From: Bin5 sp965204705
GTDB taxonomy: Bacteria > Chloroflexota > Anaerolineae > Caldilineales > Caldilineaceae
DNA: 64,000 nucleotides
NCBI GenBank assembly: GCA_965204705.1
Contig: OZ242006.1
Span: 5,208,001-5,272,000 of the forward strand
Direction: 5' to 3'
A program made the translations under genes and the position numbers. Positions 9,601 through 19,356 of the stretch are shown here, one piece after another (the stretch's first letter is position 1; each line of letters starts with the position of its first letter). Under the pieces are notes generated by a model. That model ran no database searches. It saw only the letters and a list, made by a program, of their open reading frames with translations, and had not been told where the DNA came from.

Positions 9601-11326
9601 GCGATACTCGATGCTCATTGTAGACGCGCGGCGGGAGCGAATTGGCACGCTCAGCCAGAGACTGTGCCTGTTCGAGCACGGCCGCGGCCTCGGGACGCGC
9701 CAGCCCAGCCCTAACCCTCGGACCGAAGGCAAGATTCGTCGTAAAGTTAACGACAAACAGGTCGACCAGCACCAAGGGGATCAGCGCGATGAGGCGCGTG
9801 CGCGCCAGCGGTTGGTCGGATGTCGATTTTTTCAGCCCAATTCGAGGACTGCCCAGTATGGCGAAGGTGAAGGCTATGAGCAGTGCCATACCGCTGGGCC
9901 AGAGCAGGGCCGAGGTCGAAAGATCGGCGCGTGCGGGAAGCTGACGCCATACCCAGAACAGCGTCAGGCCTGCGGCGACGGCCGCGGCAAATCCGTAGCA
10001 CAGAGCGCGCCTTCGCGGCGCGGTCAGAGAAGGCAGTAGCGCCATTCCATACCCGCTGAGGACGCTCAGCGAGAAGGCAACCAGGAAGATCGCCCGCTCC
10101 TGGCCGCGAAACAGATCGCCGCCGGGCGCGAGTCGATAGAAGAGGCTGTACAGGGGTAGCCTGCCGCCGTAGGAGAGCAGGAGAGCAACAGCCGCGCAGA
10201 TCACAAAGTAGAAAGCGGCGGCACGCGCGTGAGGATCGCCCTTCGGCAGCGAGAAGCCGGATGAAAGCAGGGTGGCGACGGCAACAGAGGTCAGGCCAAG
10301 GGCAGCCACGCCGACGTATTGCGGGGAATACAGCGTGTACAGGCCGGGGAGCAGAAACTGCAATGTATCTCTCAACGGGAAGCCGCCACTCGCCTCCTGG
10401 AAGGTAAGCGAAGAGCGAAGGGTATGTTGCGTGAACTCATAGACCGGCCAAAGCTGAGCCAGCGTCAAGAGGACCAGAAATGCGGCATACGCCGTAGCCA
10501 TACCCGCGTACAGCAGCACTCTCACTGAAACGGCTTGAATCACGGACTTGCCTGCGCTGCGGTTAACGCGTTGCCTGCGCAGATCGCTAACGAACAGCAT
10601 AAGCATCCAACCGGCAACGGCGTAGGTGAGGAACATAAAGGTCTGGGGATGACCGCCGAAAAAGGCGACCGCATGCACTCCGGCGGCGGCCAGCCAGCGT
10701 TTCCAATGCCGGAATACAGGGCCGAGAGATGTTGCCGGGCGAGGCGCGTGTTTTTCATCGGCGCCGCGTTCGGAGCTCCCTGCTTTCGGCAGAAGCAGAA
10801 GGAGGATGGCGGGCAGCCAGACAGCAACGCGCAGAATCCCGAACTGTAACGGCACATAGCCGGTGAGGTAGCCGGAGAAGCCGAATATCGCGCCGGCTGT
10901 GAAGGCGGCCATTTTCCTGCCGGTCAGGCGACGGACCAATAGGTAGGTGAAGAGGCAGGCGAGAAATATGTGGAGGGCGGCCTCGGCCTGCAGCCAGTAG
11001 AGACGTCCCGCGGGGCTGCGGTCGAAGCTTGTGAGGAGAAGCAGCGCATTGCTGACAGGGTAGAAGACGGCGGATTGGGCGTCGGCGAGGAAGGGGTGGC
11101 CGGCGAAGGTGTGCGGGTCCCACAGAGGCAGGCGCAGCTCAAGAATCGCGGACTGTTGAAATAGGCCGAAGGGGAGGAAGTGGCGGGTGAAGTCGCTGTC
11201 GGGGAAGGCGGTGAGGCCCACCAGATGCGGCGCAAAGAAGAGCAGGACGAAGGCGCCGTAGGCCAGGGCGACAGGAAAGGCCGGCGGCTCAGGCGGGCGC
11301 TTCATCTGTTTGTAGCTGGCGGGCAT
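6635..11326 (-). CDS. Giant YfhO-like / GT39-like fusion membrane protein
   Basis: 1563 residues in one open frame. The N-terminal ~830 residues resemble YfhO-type membrane proteins: FPDSDFTRHFLPFGLFQQ, then LPLWDPHTFAGHPFLADAQ, many helices, and a soluble beta-rich segment with FLSEKWLPGWQA. The second half (about 870-1563) resembles PMT_2/ArnT-type family 39 glycosyltransferases: LRGDESFGFFF with the acidic pair after helix 1, HPVGSYFLQHAW, and YAIWHSQDARMYSLSLAL. Such enzymes use polyprenyl-phosphate sugars and act on the outer face of the membrane. Both halves are normally separate proteins of 500-900 residues, so this is a fusion or a long two-module transferase. The start could also be the Met eight codons in. 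It lies between tmk (104 bp upstream) and darA. Confidence 0.85.
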   Translation of the reverse strand: MPASYKQMKRPPEPPAFPVALAYGAFVLLFFAPHLVGLTAFPDSDFTRHFLPFGLFQQSAILELRLPLWDPHTFAGHPFLADAQSAVFYPVSNALLLLTSFDRSPAGRLYWLQAEAALHIFLACLFTYLLVRRLTGRKMAAFTAGAIFGFSGYLTGYVPLQFGILRVAVWLPAILLLLLPKAGSSERGADEKHAPRPATSLGPVFRHWKRWLAAAGVHAVAFFGGHPQTFMFLTYAVAGWMLMLFVSDLRRQRVNRSAGKSVIQAVSVRVLLYAGMATAYAAFLVLLTLAQLWPVYEFTQHTLRSSLTFQEASGGFPLRDTLQFLLPGLYTLYSPQYVGVAALGLTSVAVATLLSSGFSLPKGDPHARAAAFYFVICAAVALLLSYGGRLPLYSLFYRLAPGGDLFRGQERAIFLVAFSLSVLSGYGMALLPSLTAPRRRALCYGFAAAVAAGLTLFWVWRQLPARADLSTSALLWPSGMALLIAFTFAILGSPRIGLKKSTSDQPLARTRLIALIPLVLVDLFVVNFTTNLAFGPRVRAGLARPEAAAVLEQAQSLAERANSLPPRVYNEHRVSRNSGLLLGWEDVLGKSPMRHARYNELLQDFPLERMWELTGTGTVLTWRRELPVESRLVAEFNQPQSSTTYLHLLSSIPPRIWWTQSARTANEKETLALLADPSFDIRTEVLIAASDAWALGSNWQDGRIVVGDGGEADLQVERVADGHLRIGIESAQRGILFLSEKWLPGWQALWRGELSLPVVRAHRAFLAIPVPAGSGTLDLVYRPQSAVWGLAASGIGWVGLLIALRLHLSVAAQAVWRRMHDAFDRLKSKPAQIAAGKAGPGAPVFGLEHVQLASLRALSNKQLQRAALLALILLGFVLRLFRLGFRELRGDESFGFFFSLNSPAQIVAQTLAMREPHPVGSYFLQHAWLQFAGTNEFALRFFSVLAGTVAIPLVFHLARQLRLGAPTALTASLLLAVNTYAIWHSQDARMYSLSLALTLAATILALRVIRQPKLWPAPAGYAVCAAAVLHVHYYAAFVLLALNFFVLFLLLRNIWMRHTGQFRDSWRAFDGALLMRWSLGQLLTLALCAPWLLSAWQTLVGYGGNGDSPAFGTMLWRSLGVFVLGETVPHPIWRFAAGLLAGSVIVAGLIFSLRNKGSGEISSGTAEAGDSESQTDQSSQKGAENPQQTLLDQLSATAFLLSYLFIPLLATWIGARQRPIFDERYLVAALPPFLLLISVSAARMSSWIDIHLSWRWRYWVDRETAATSEQDSAAHRSSTLARIPLGRISAAALIILVLAANVFSLRNHYFGGGSLGWRALAETLDRWSLGLPAQDIRIAENFPDPTLAYYYKGNAQQFMIPPKPHDAEGAAQVVDSLIQGNVYRVILPAAPAPNWDATGIAPDALATGFRKVLQEQVGIFPVHLYARPDPHGWRQLDTLFENGVTLVRAQLSPEKVIAAGILVLHMDWRGDQATLTGGEKIFIHLINESGGVLSQADPILQLNSEEGFSSMALQLPAELPPGPLRLIAGLYDVSLEGAPKIITENGTDSVVLSESGSAGPADD

Positions 11327-11430
11327 AGGCGGATGCGCGGGGAAACGGGTTGCAAGGCGGGCAAGACCGCTTTGGGGAGGGGGGGATAGCAGCGAGTCAT
11401 TTGGCGGTTCGTCTTGTTGACAGTTTCGTT

Positions 11431-12066
11431 TCAGCGGCTGGGCGCGAGGGCGGGCAGTTTGCGCTGCACTGCGCGGACGACATCGTGGTGGACTTCCTCG
11501 CGCGGGCGGGTGGCGTCGATGACGGCCCAGCGTTGGGGCTCGCGCGCGATCAGGCGGCGGTAGCCGGCTTCCACGCGTTGATAGAAGGATAGCTCCTGGG
11601 CGTCGAGGCGGTTCCAGTCGCCGTCGGCGCGGCCGCGGTTGCGGCGGATGCCGTCTTCGGGGGGCAGGTCGAGGAAGACGGTGAGGTCGGGCTGGAGGCC
11701 GCCGGTGGCGTAGGCGATGAGACGCTGCAGCTCGGCGATGTCCTGCTGATGGCCGTAGCCCTGGTAGGCGAGGGTGCTGTCGGCGAAGCGGTCGCAGAGG
11801 ACGGTTTTGCCGGCGGCGAGGGCTGGGCGGATGACCTCTGCGACGATCTGGGCGCGGGCGGCGTTGAAGAGCAGGGTTTCGGCGCGGGCGTGCATCTCGG
11901 TGTGGGCGAGGTCGAGCAGGAGCTGGCGGATGCCGTCGCCGATGCGGGTGCCGCCGGGTTCGCGGGTGGTGAGGACGGCGCGGCCGGCGGTGCGCAGGTG
12001 GTCGGCGAGCAGGTGGATCTGGGTGGTCTTGCCGCTGCCGTCGGAGCCTTCAAATGTGACAAACAT
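11431..12066 (-). CDS. tmk: Thymidylate kinase
   Basis: 211 residues. P-loop EGSDGSGKTT at the N-terminus, DR(F/Y) motif as CDRFADSTLAYQGYG, and the lid region RNRGRADGDWNRLDAQ. It converts dTMP to dTDP with ATP. The start was placed at MFVTFEGSDG, because thymidylate kinases begin a few residues before the P-loop; an in-frame upstream start at 12087 would add seven unconserved residues. It lies 33 bp after the AAA-R3H ATPase, likely in one transcript. Confidence 0.96.
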   Translation of the reverse strand: MFVTFEGSDGSGKTTQIHLLADHLRTAGRAVLTTREPGGTRIGDGIRQLLLDLAHTEMHARAETLLFNAARAQIVAEVIRPALAAGKTVLCDRFADSTLAYQGYGHQQDIAELQRLIAYATGGLQPDLTVFLDLPPEDGIRRNRGRADGDWNRLDAQELSFYQRVEAGYRRLIAREPQRWAVIDATRPREEVHHDVVRAVQRKLPALAPSR

Positions 12067-12099
12067 AGCAGGAGAATGATAACACAACGCGGACGGCGA

Positions 12100-13719
<1,620 letters not shown>

Positions 13720-13816
13720 TTTGGTTTTTAGTTTTTAGTTTCCAGTTTTTAGTGGCACCTGTTTGGCGCGGTGGTTGGGTTGGACGGTTGTGTGACGGAA
13801 TTGGATCACGGTGATG

Positions 13817-14995
13817 TCAGTGGCTCCCGCGGGTGCGTTGTTCGGTTGCGGGGCGGGTGGATGTCGGGCGGTAGCGCCGGTGGGTGCAGGCTTCGGCGTA
13901 GCGCAGGCCGGCTGGGTTTGGCTGCCGCCAGGCAACTGTTTGTTGCCGGGTGTCCGACGGACGGGGGCGGCGGCCTCTGAATTCGGGGATGGCGAGCGAG
14001 CCGGGCACGGCCTCGCGCACGGATTCGAGGGCGGGCATACGGTGGTCGACTGTGCGGCGCTGCCAGTGCAGGATGTTGCGCACCATGAGCATTCTGTCGG
14101 TGAAGGGTGCGAAGCCGTAGTCGCTCAGATGGGCGTTGAGGCCGGTCTGGTAGGCGCGCACGCCGATATAGGCGCGGTTGACGTGGGGCACCTCGTCGAT
14201 GCGCTGCAGGGCGAATTCAAGCAGCAGGCGGGCGTTGTGCGGGTCGGGATTGTTGGTGTCGACCCAGAGGCGGATCCAGGCGCTGCGTTTGCCCCACAGG
14301 AGCTGGACGGAGCCGGCGAGCCCGGGCCCGCGGTCGTCGTCGAGCACGTAGCCGGACATTGGGACGTGGTGCGGGTTGGTGAGGGTGGGCGGGATGCGGT
14401 CCTCTTCGGGGTGGTTGGGCTCCAGCCCCGTTTCGAACTGTTGGACGGGCAACGGGGTTATGCGCTGGTAGAGCTTTTCCAGGTCGGGTGCGTCGGCGGC
14501 TTGCTGGGGCCGTACGGTTGTATTGGACAGGGCCAGGGGCGCGCTGTCGAGGCGCCAGATGGTGACCTGGGTGAGGGGGACGAAGCCGGCCTGTCTGAAG
14601 GTATTGACGAGGAGGGGCTGATCGGGCAGGTCGCTGAAGAGGCGGCAGACGTTTTGGCGGAAGATACTCTTGGCGCTGTAGGTGAGCAGTTTTTGCCAGA
14701 TGGCGGGGTGGCCCTGGGGTGCGTCGAGGGCGGGGGAGAGCAGGGTCACGTCGGCTTCGCGGCTGTGGGGGCGGATGCGGAGCTGGATGAGACCTTCGCG
14801 GGCGAGGCCGTTTTCTTCCTGGCGCAGGACGTAGGTGAAGGAGCTGTGGCGGTACCAGGGAAAGCAGGAGCGGATTGCGGTTCGCACAGGCGAGATCGAT
14901 TCCAGCAGAGTGCGCTCAATCTGGAGAGGCGTCGAAACGTTGCGCAGGCGCTGTAGGAGCAGGGCATCGCCTAAGGAAAAAGGGCGAAACGACAA
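13817..14995 (-). CDS. GNAT-like acetyltransferase, probably tandem domains
   Basis: About 392 residues when started at the TTG at 14995 (LSFRPFSLGDALLLQRLRN). That TTG has a strong AGGAG nine bases upstream. An upstream in-frame ATG at 15127 would add 44 residues that are simply the translation of the AAAACTCAAAACTGAAAAC-type repeat, so I reject it. The N-terminal half resembles a GNAT fold (RPFSLGDA...), and the second half contains a typical GNAT core: SGYVLDDDRGPGLAGSVQLLW, then ARLLLEFALQRIDEVPHVNRAYIGVRAYQ and the LSDYGFAPFTDRMLMV ending. It probably transfers an acyl group to an unknown substrate. The C-terminal ~60 residues are basic and disordered. Confidence 0.75.
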   Translation of the reverse strand: MSFRPFSLGDALLLQRLRNVSTPLQIERTLLESISPVRTAIRSCFPWYRHSSFTYVLRQEENGLAREGLIQLRIRPHSREADVTLLSPALDAPQGHPAIWQKLLTYSAKSIFRQNVCRLFSDLPDQPLLVNTFRQAGFVPLTQVTIWRLDSAPLALSNTTVRPQQAADAPDLEKLYQRITPLPVQQFETGLEPNHPEEDRIPPTLTNPHHVPMSGYVLDDDRGPGLAGSVQLLWGKRSAWIRLWVDTNNPDPHNARLLLEFALQRIDEVPHVNRAYIGVRAYQTGLNAHLSDYGFAPFTDRMLMVRNILHWQRRTVDHRMPALESVREAVPGSLAIPEFRGRRPRPSDTRQQTVAWRQPNPAGLRYAEACTHRRYRPTSTRPATEQRTRGSH

Positions 14996-15150
14996 ATGGG
15001 CGTTCTCCTGAATGGTTTGAAACCAGCTAAGGGTATTGTACTTGATTGCGGGCGCCGTTGCAAGTGTGTTTTGAGTTTTCAGTTTTGAGTTTTTGGTTTT
15101 TAGTGGGGGCGGTTGACGAGCGTTCATGCGTGATTGCGAGTGTTGCGTGA

Positions 15151-15190
15151 GAGTTTACGAGCGTTTACGAGCGTTTGCGAGAGTTTACGA
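15151..15190. repeat. 10-bp tandem repeat GCGTTTACGA, four units
   Basis: GAGTTTACGA, GCGTTTACGA, GCGTTTGCGA and GAGTTTACGA follow each other without spacers. The same unit recurs at 21904-21962 and 49032-49090. Confidence 0.9.
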
Positions 15191-16000
15191 GCGTGATGAG
15201 TTTGAGTGTTCAATATCGCGTTAGGTCGCAGGGTTTTCTTTTTTTCTTGGGATTTATAGGTTTGCCAAGGTCTCTTCTGCCTGATTCAGGCGGTCTCATG
15301 CAGTGTTGTCGCAGTTCGATGCAGATGTCCTGGGTTGGGTCGGTCCAGGTCGGGTTAGGTCGGTCCAGAGCGGCCTGATTTCTTTTTTTGCGGGATTTAC
15401 ATTTTTGATTTCGCAGACATTTTCTCGCGGTTGTTGATGGGTTTTGGGCCGTTGAATGACGGGCAGGTCACTGACTTTCAGAGGCCCTGCTTTCCTATTC
15501 CAGATCGTTTTGCTGGCAGGCTGTGAGGGCCATTTCGATCATTTCGTAGGCGGATGGTTCGTCTTCGGTTTGGTCGCTGGCGGGGCGCCGATCTATTCAA
15601 ACACTTTTGCATGGAACGCTGGCCGAGGTGTGTTCTTCCTGGCGTGCGGTGGCCACGCATTGTCCGGCCGCAGGGCTGGGTCGGTGGCGGATAGATTGGC
15701 GGTCGCCGAGGACAATCGCCTGCGGGAAGGAGTGCGGGAGGCCTATGGAACAAGTGTACTAGGCATATTGGGCGTTGTCAAGGCCCAGTTTTGGTCGTGT
15801 GCATCCAACATTGTTTGTCAGGTCAGGTGAGGCCGAGGATAGCAGGCGGGTTAAGGTTGGGTTGGCTAAGTGGAGTTGAGCGCAGAGGGAGCATTGTTTG
15901 AGCGCCGAAACGGGACCAGCGCCTACCAGATTGCTTGAGGCGCTGCCTGACGACATGTTTGCAGGTGGATGCGACGGCGCCACTTCACTGCACCCGCGCA

Positions 16001-16060
16001 ATGTCTACAAATGTCGCGTCATGTCTACATATGTCGCGCCAAGTCTACGTATGTCGCGGG
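16001..16060. repeat. 20-bp tandem repeat, three units
   Basis: Three adjacent 20-bp units share the pattern ATGTCTACxxATGTCGCGxx; the third unit begins AAGTCTAC. Each unit holds two copies of an ATGTC-like core ten bases apart, roughly one helical turn. Confidence 0.85.
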
Positions 16061-16401
16061 GTTAAAAAAATTAATTCGGGATTATCGGTCTAGAATTGCG
16101 AGCGTTTCGCGGGCGATTTTGATGGACTATGGGTAGGTCGCCGACATGCGGGGACCCTACTTTGCCCCATGATATTTTCTGAAATGAGGGGATCTGTTTC
16201 CGCGGCCCTGACATCCTTTCCTGCCACTTTTGAACGGCCGGTCCCCGTATTTCCGATTATGACCCACTGTCCGGCCTACAGATAACGGCCCATTCCGTTA
16301 CAGCCATTATATCACAGAATTGATGTGTTTTTCGCCCTGTGGGTGCAGATTGGGTGCAATCCAGTTTTGGGGTGAGAGTGGGCAGGCACAAGGCTTAACG
16401 G

Positions 16402-16440
16402 CAGTGGTCAGTGGTCAGTGGTCAGTGGTCAGTGGTCAGT
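16402..16440. repeat. Heptamer repeat, five copies
   Basis: Five near-perfect copies of CAGTGGT, beginning GGCAGTGGTCAGTGG like the other sites of this family. Confidence 0.9.
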
Positions 16441-16724
16441 TACTGCGGCAGTTGATTTGGGATGGTTGTGAAAAGGGCAGAGAGGAACACCTTGGGTCAC
16501 TTCAATCGGCGTCGCGGGATGGTTGTGGCTGAGACGTTGTCGGTTTTCCGGCCCGCGAGATAGGGCGTTACGGTTGGACACAACAGTATGGGATGCGCCC
16601 TTTCGGTCAATGTTTGGCTGGAGCAGGATTCGGCGGGATTTTCGGGATGGCGGGCCGGAACGGTGCCGCGGTGTCGGGTGCGGTGTTGCCAGTTCGGGGG
16701 GCTGGACGCTGCGGCAGCTCCCGG

Positions 16725-18248
16725 CTATTCGCACACGACACCGTCGTTGTCACCGTCTCGCATGTACTGGTAGGCGGGATGGCTGCGCGGCACGGGCGCG
16801 ATGCCGTGGCGGCGGGCTTCGGCGCAGGTGATGCGGCCGTTGTTGTTGTCGTCGTAGCATCCGAGTGGATTGCTATCGCAGTTGCCGCCTGAGGCCGGCG
16901 GCGGCGCTGCTGCCGTAGGAGACGGCGCTGGCGCCGAGCCTGGATCGGTGAACTGCATGGCGGTGCTGGAGCATGTAGCCAGCACCCGTTGCGCGGCCGA
17001 GGCTTCGACCTGGTCCATCGAGAGGTTGTACTTGCGTTTGACCACCACGACCTGGTTGACGTACCAGCACTGGTTCATGGCCGGCAGCCACTGCGCTACG
17101 TCCTTGTCGACCTTCTGGTGTCTGTTCACGCTGGGGCTGGCGAGGGTGAGGTTGAGCAGATCGCGGGCGAATGCGCGGCGGGTGGCGGCGTCGGCGCGGC
17201 AGAGGCCGCTGTCGTGCGCTTCGCTGCGGACGACGATGTGTTCGATGTCGGTTTCGCCGCGGTTGGCGAAGTAGCGGCCGGTGTAGGGGCCATAGATGCG
17301 GCCGCCCTGTTGGGCGATGATCTGGGGCTCGACGCTTTGGGGGTAGGGGTAGTCGTGCGAATCGTAGGGCGAGCAGCGGTTTTCGGACACGATTCTGATG
17401 CCGTCCAGGTTGCCGCGGCCGCTGCTCCCGCCCGACGATGGTGCGGTGGGCGTGGGCGGGACGGACGTGGCTGTGGGCGGGGCAGGCGTAGCTGTGGGGG
17501 GGATGGGGGTGTTGGTGGCTGTGGGGACGGCCGGGATGTCGGTCGCGATCGGAATTGCGGGCAGGTCATGGCTAACGATCAGGAGCCCCGCGTAGATCCA
17601 GCCTCTCTGCTCGTTCACGCAGCAGAACTGCAGCCAGGTGGCTCTGAGGCTGTTGGCGCGATTGCGGGCGATGATGTCGAAGCGTTCGCCCTGGGCCACG
17701 GTGCCGATGACCGGGTAGCTGTTTCCGGGCCCTGTGCGGACGTTGGCCAGCGCGGTGTTGACGGTGAAATAGGGGTCGGGCTGCGGTGTGTGGGTGGCCG
17801 TGGGCGCGCTGGTGGGCGTCCGGGTGGGTCTGGGGGTGCGCGTCGCTGTGGGCGCGCTGGTTGGCCTGGGCGTGCGCGTTGCTGTGGGCGCGCTGGTCGC
17901 CGTCGATGTGCGGGTGGGCGCGCTTGTCGGCGAGGGCCCGGGCGTGTTGGTTACGGTTGGCGTTGGGGTCGGTCCGGACGGGGTGGGCGTGCGGGTGGAT
18001 GTACGGGTCGGCGGCGGTGTAGGCGTGGGCGGCGCCGGCGAGGGCGTGCTTGTTATGGACGGCGCTTCGGGTGCGGGCGCGGACCTGCCGGCGTTCGCCT
18101 CTTCGAGCTCTTGCACGCGTTGGGCCAGCTCATTGACCTGTGTCGACAGCTCGGAGAACTGTGTTGCCATGACCCCCACCAGCACCAAGAGTGCGACGAA
18201 GGCGAGGAGCGCGATGAGGAAGGCAAGGAATCGGAGAAATCGCTTCAT
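16725..18248 (-). CDS. Membrane-anchored surface nuclease: SH3 + DUF1524 HNH + excalibur
   Basis: 507 residues. Order of parts: a signal anchor (residues 8-28), a short coiled coil (31-50), a Thr/Pro/Ser linker (55-158), a bacterial SH3 domain (161-224: VRTGPGNSYPVIGTVAQGE ... GWIYAGLL), a second Thr/Pro linker (225-275), an HNH-like domain of the DUF1524/GmrSD type (about 331-415: ETDIEHIVVRSEAHDSGL with Asp334 and His337, then ARDLLNLTLASPSVNRHQK), and an excalibur calcium-binding module (about 455-507, ending DGDNDGVVCE). Extracellular DUF1524 proteins are predicted DNases; wall or surface association is suggested by SH3 and excalibur modules. The linker type is characteristic of Chloroflexota. 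The SH3 domain has an odd LQFCCVNEQ insertion, shared with the protein at 19357. Confidence 0.85.
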   Translation of the reverse strand: MKRFLRFLAFLIALLAFVALLVLVGVMATQFSELSTQVNELAQRVQELEEANAGRSAPAPEAPSITSTPSPAPPTPTPPPTRTSTRTPTPSGPTPTPTVTNTPGPSPTSAPTRTSTATSAPTATRTPRPTSAPTATRTPRPTRTPTSAPTATHTPQPDPYFTVNTALANVRTGPGNSYPVIGTVAQGERFDIIARNRANSLRATWLQFCCVNEQRGWIYAGLLIVSHDLPAIPIATDIPAVPTATNTPIPPTATPAPPTATSVPPTPTAPSSGGSSGRGNLDGIRIVSENRCSPYDSHDYPYPQSVEPQIIAQQGGRIYGPYTGRYFANRGETDIEHIVVRSEAHDSGLCRADAATRRAFARDLLNLTLASPSVNRHQKVDKDVAQWLPAMNQCWYVNQVVVVKRKYNLSMDQVEASAAQRVLATCSSTAMQFTDPGSAPAPSPTAAAPPPASGGNCDSNPLGCYDDNNNGRITCAEARRHGIAPVPRSHPAYQYMRDGDNDGVVCE

Positions 18249-19049
18249 GGATGGTCTGCTTTATGGCGTTATGCGGTCCGGTTATCCGGAGTGGCAGGCG
18301 AGCGCCAGTTCCACCCAGGCGGGGCCGAGGCCGGACATGGCGGCCCCTTGCGCTGCGGCGGGCTGTGTGAACTAGCTGTGGGTGGTGTGCGACAGCGAGA
18401 CCGGCTGTGCAGTGCACAGACGCCAAAAGAGAAGGGGGATTATGGGAACGGAGAGCATCGTCAGAGGCTCCTATTCCTTTGCCGGAAGCCTACTTTCTCA
18501 CACACCACCTCGTCGTTGGGCGGCGGGTGGGCCGACTTGACGCAGTGCCATGCCCTGCGAGGGCTGGCGCCGCCGGCCAAACGGCCCGAATCATGAGATG
18601 CTATCGCACTGAAAGGACCGAAACCGGCGCTAAAAGCGCTTCAGATGCAGAAAGATATAACCAATGTCGGTAATATTAACCGATTTTGGAAACTTATTGG
18701 CAATTTGGGCCATTCCGGGTCGTGATGGCGCGACGCGACGGCGTAGGTTTGAAATCCGCCGGAGACCGGCCAGAGCGGATCGACCGGTTTGGTGGTTATT
18801 CGTTTTGGGTTTGCGGAAAGGGGTTGATCCGCGAAGGGACGCGAAGTTACGCGAAGGAAGAGCTTTGTGGTTTTGGCAGATGGGGAGGTGGCTATCGGGA
18901 GGATTGCTTGAAGGACGGTCTGCTTTCGGAGGCGCGAGCAGGCAGTGGTATAGTGCTGGTCTGGTCAGGATCGGAGGATTTCAACGGTAAGCGGGGCGGG
19001 GTGGGAAGTCGAGATTTCCTCTTATTCGCGCAAGCAGGGGGACGATGCT
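18249..19049. other. Non-coding gap between surface-protein genes
   Basis: 800 bp with overlapping plus-strand frames that I judge spurious. Around 18828-18866 there is a copy of the GATCCGCGAAGGGACGCGAAG repeat. A TATAGT-like -10 lies near 18950, before the small gene at 19050. Confidence 0.4.
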
Positions 19050-19322
19050 ATGGCAAGGCCCAATATTGATCTCGAGATGATAGGGATCCCGATCGGGGCT
19101 ACAGTTACGCTGCGCGGCCGCGACGACGTAGCCTGTGTCGTCGTTGGTCTGAATCCGCCGCAGATTGTGTATGAGGGTGAAGTGGTGAGCTTGAGCAGAG
19201 CGGCGCAGAGGGCGTACGGCAGGGAACGGGTGGGAACAACAGTCGAAAAGTGGTTATACGGGGACGAGTCGCTCGGCGACCGCAGGCGGCGCTTCGAAGC
19301 GTATCACTGCAGCCACGAGTAG
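19050..19322 (+). CDS. Small protein, RAMA/DUF4357-like
   Basis: 90 residues starting at an ATG with GGGGGA eight bases upstream. The sequence IPIGATVTLRGRDDVACVVV ... IVYEGEVVSLSRAAQRAYG resembles the small beta-rich RAMA or DUF4357 fold found at the end of restriction and methylase proteins, where a basic strand-turn region is followed by a SLSxAA helix. Whether it binds DNA is inference. It stands alone between two minus-strand surface-protein genes. Confidence 0.55.
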   Translation: MARPNIDLEMIGIPIGATVTLRGRDDVACVVVGLNPPQIVYEGEVVSLSRAAQRAYGRERVGTTVEKWLYGDESLGDRRRRFEAYHCSHE

Positions 19323-19356
19323 GCGGGACTGGCTATACGGTCGGTCGCCATGTTGA

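Larger units (their letters stand above)
15128..16724. other. 1.6-kb non-coding region rich in short repeats
   Basis: No convincing gene. It holds the 10-mer array at 15151-15190, a GGTCGGTCC-type patch near 15340-15370, a three-copy 20-mer at 16001-16060 and a heptamer run at 16402-16440. Opposed frames at 15456-15830 (plus) and 15478-15753 (minus) look like chance openings. A short minus stretch around 15515-15590 (DEPSAYEMIEMALTACQQ) has protein-like composition but no start or context. Confidence 0.55.

Noticed and set aside
15456..15830. 124-codon plus-strand ORF in the repeat-rich gap
   Set aside because: An opposed open frame of similar size exists, both without ribosome site or homology signal.
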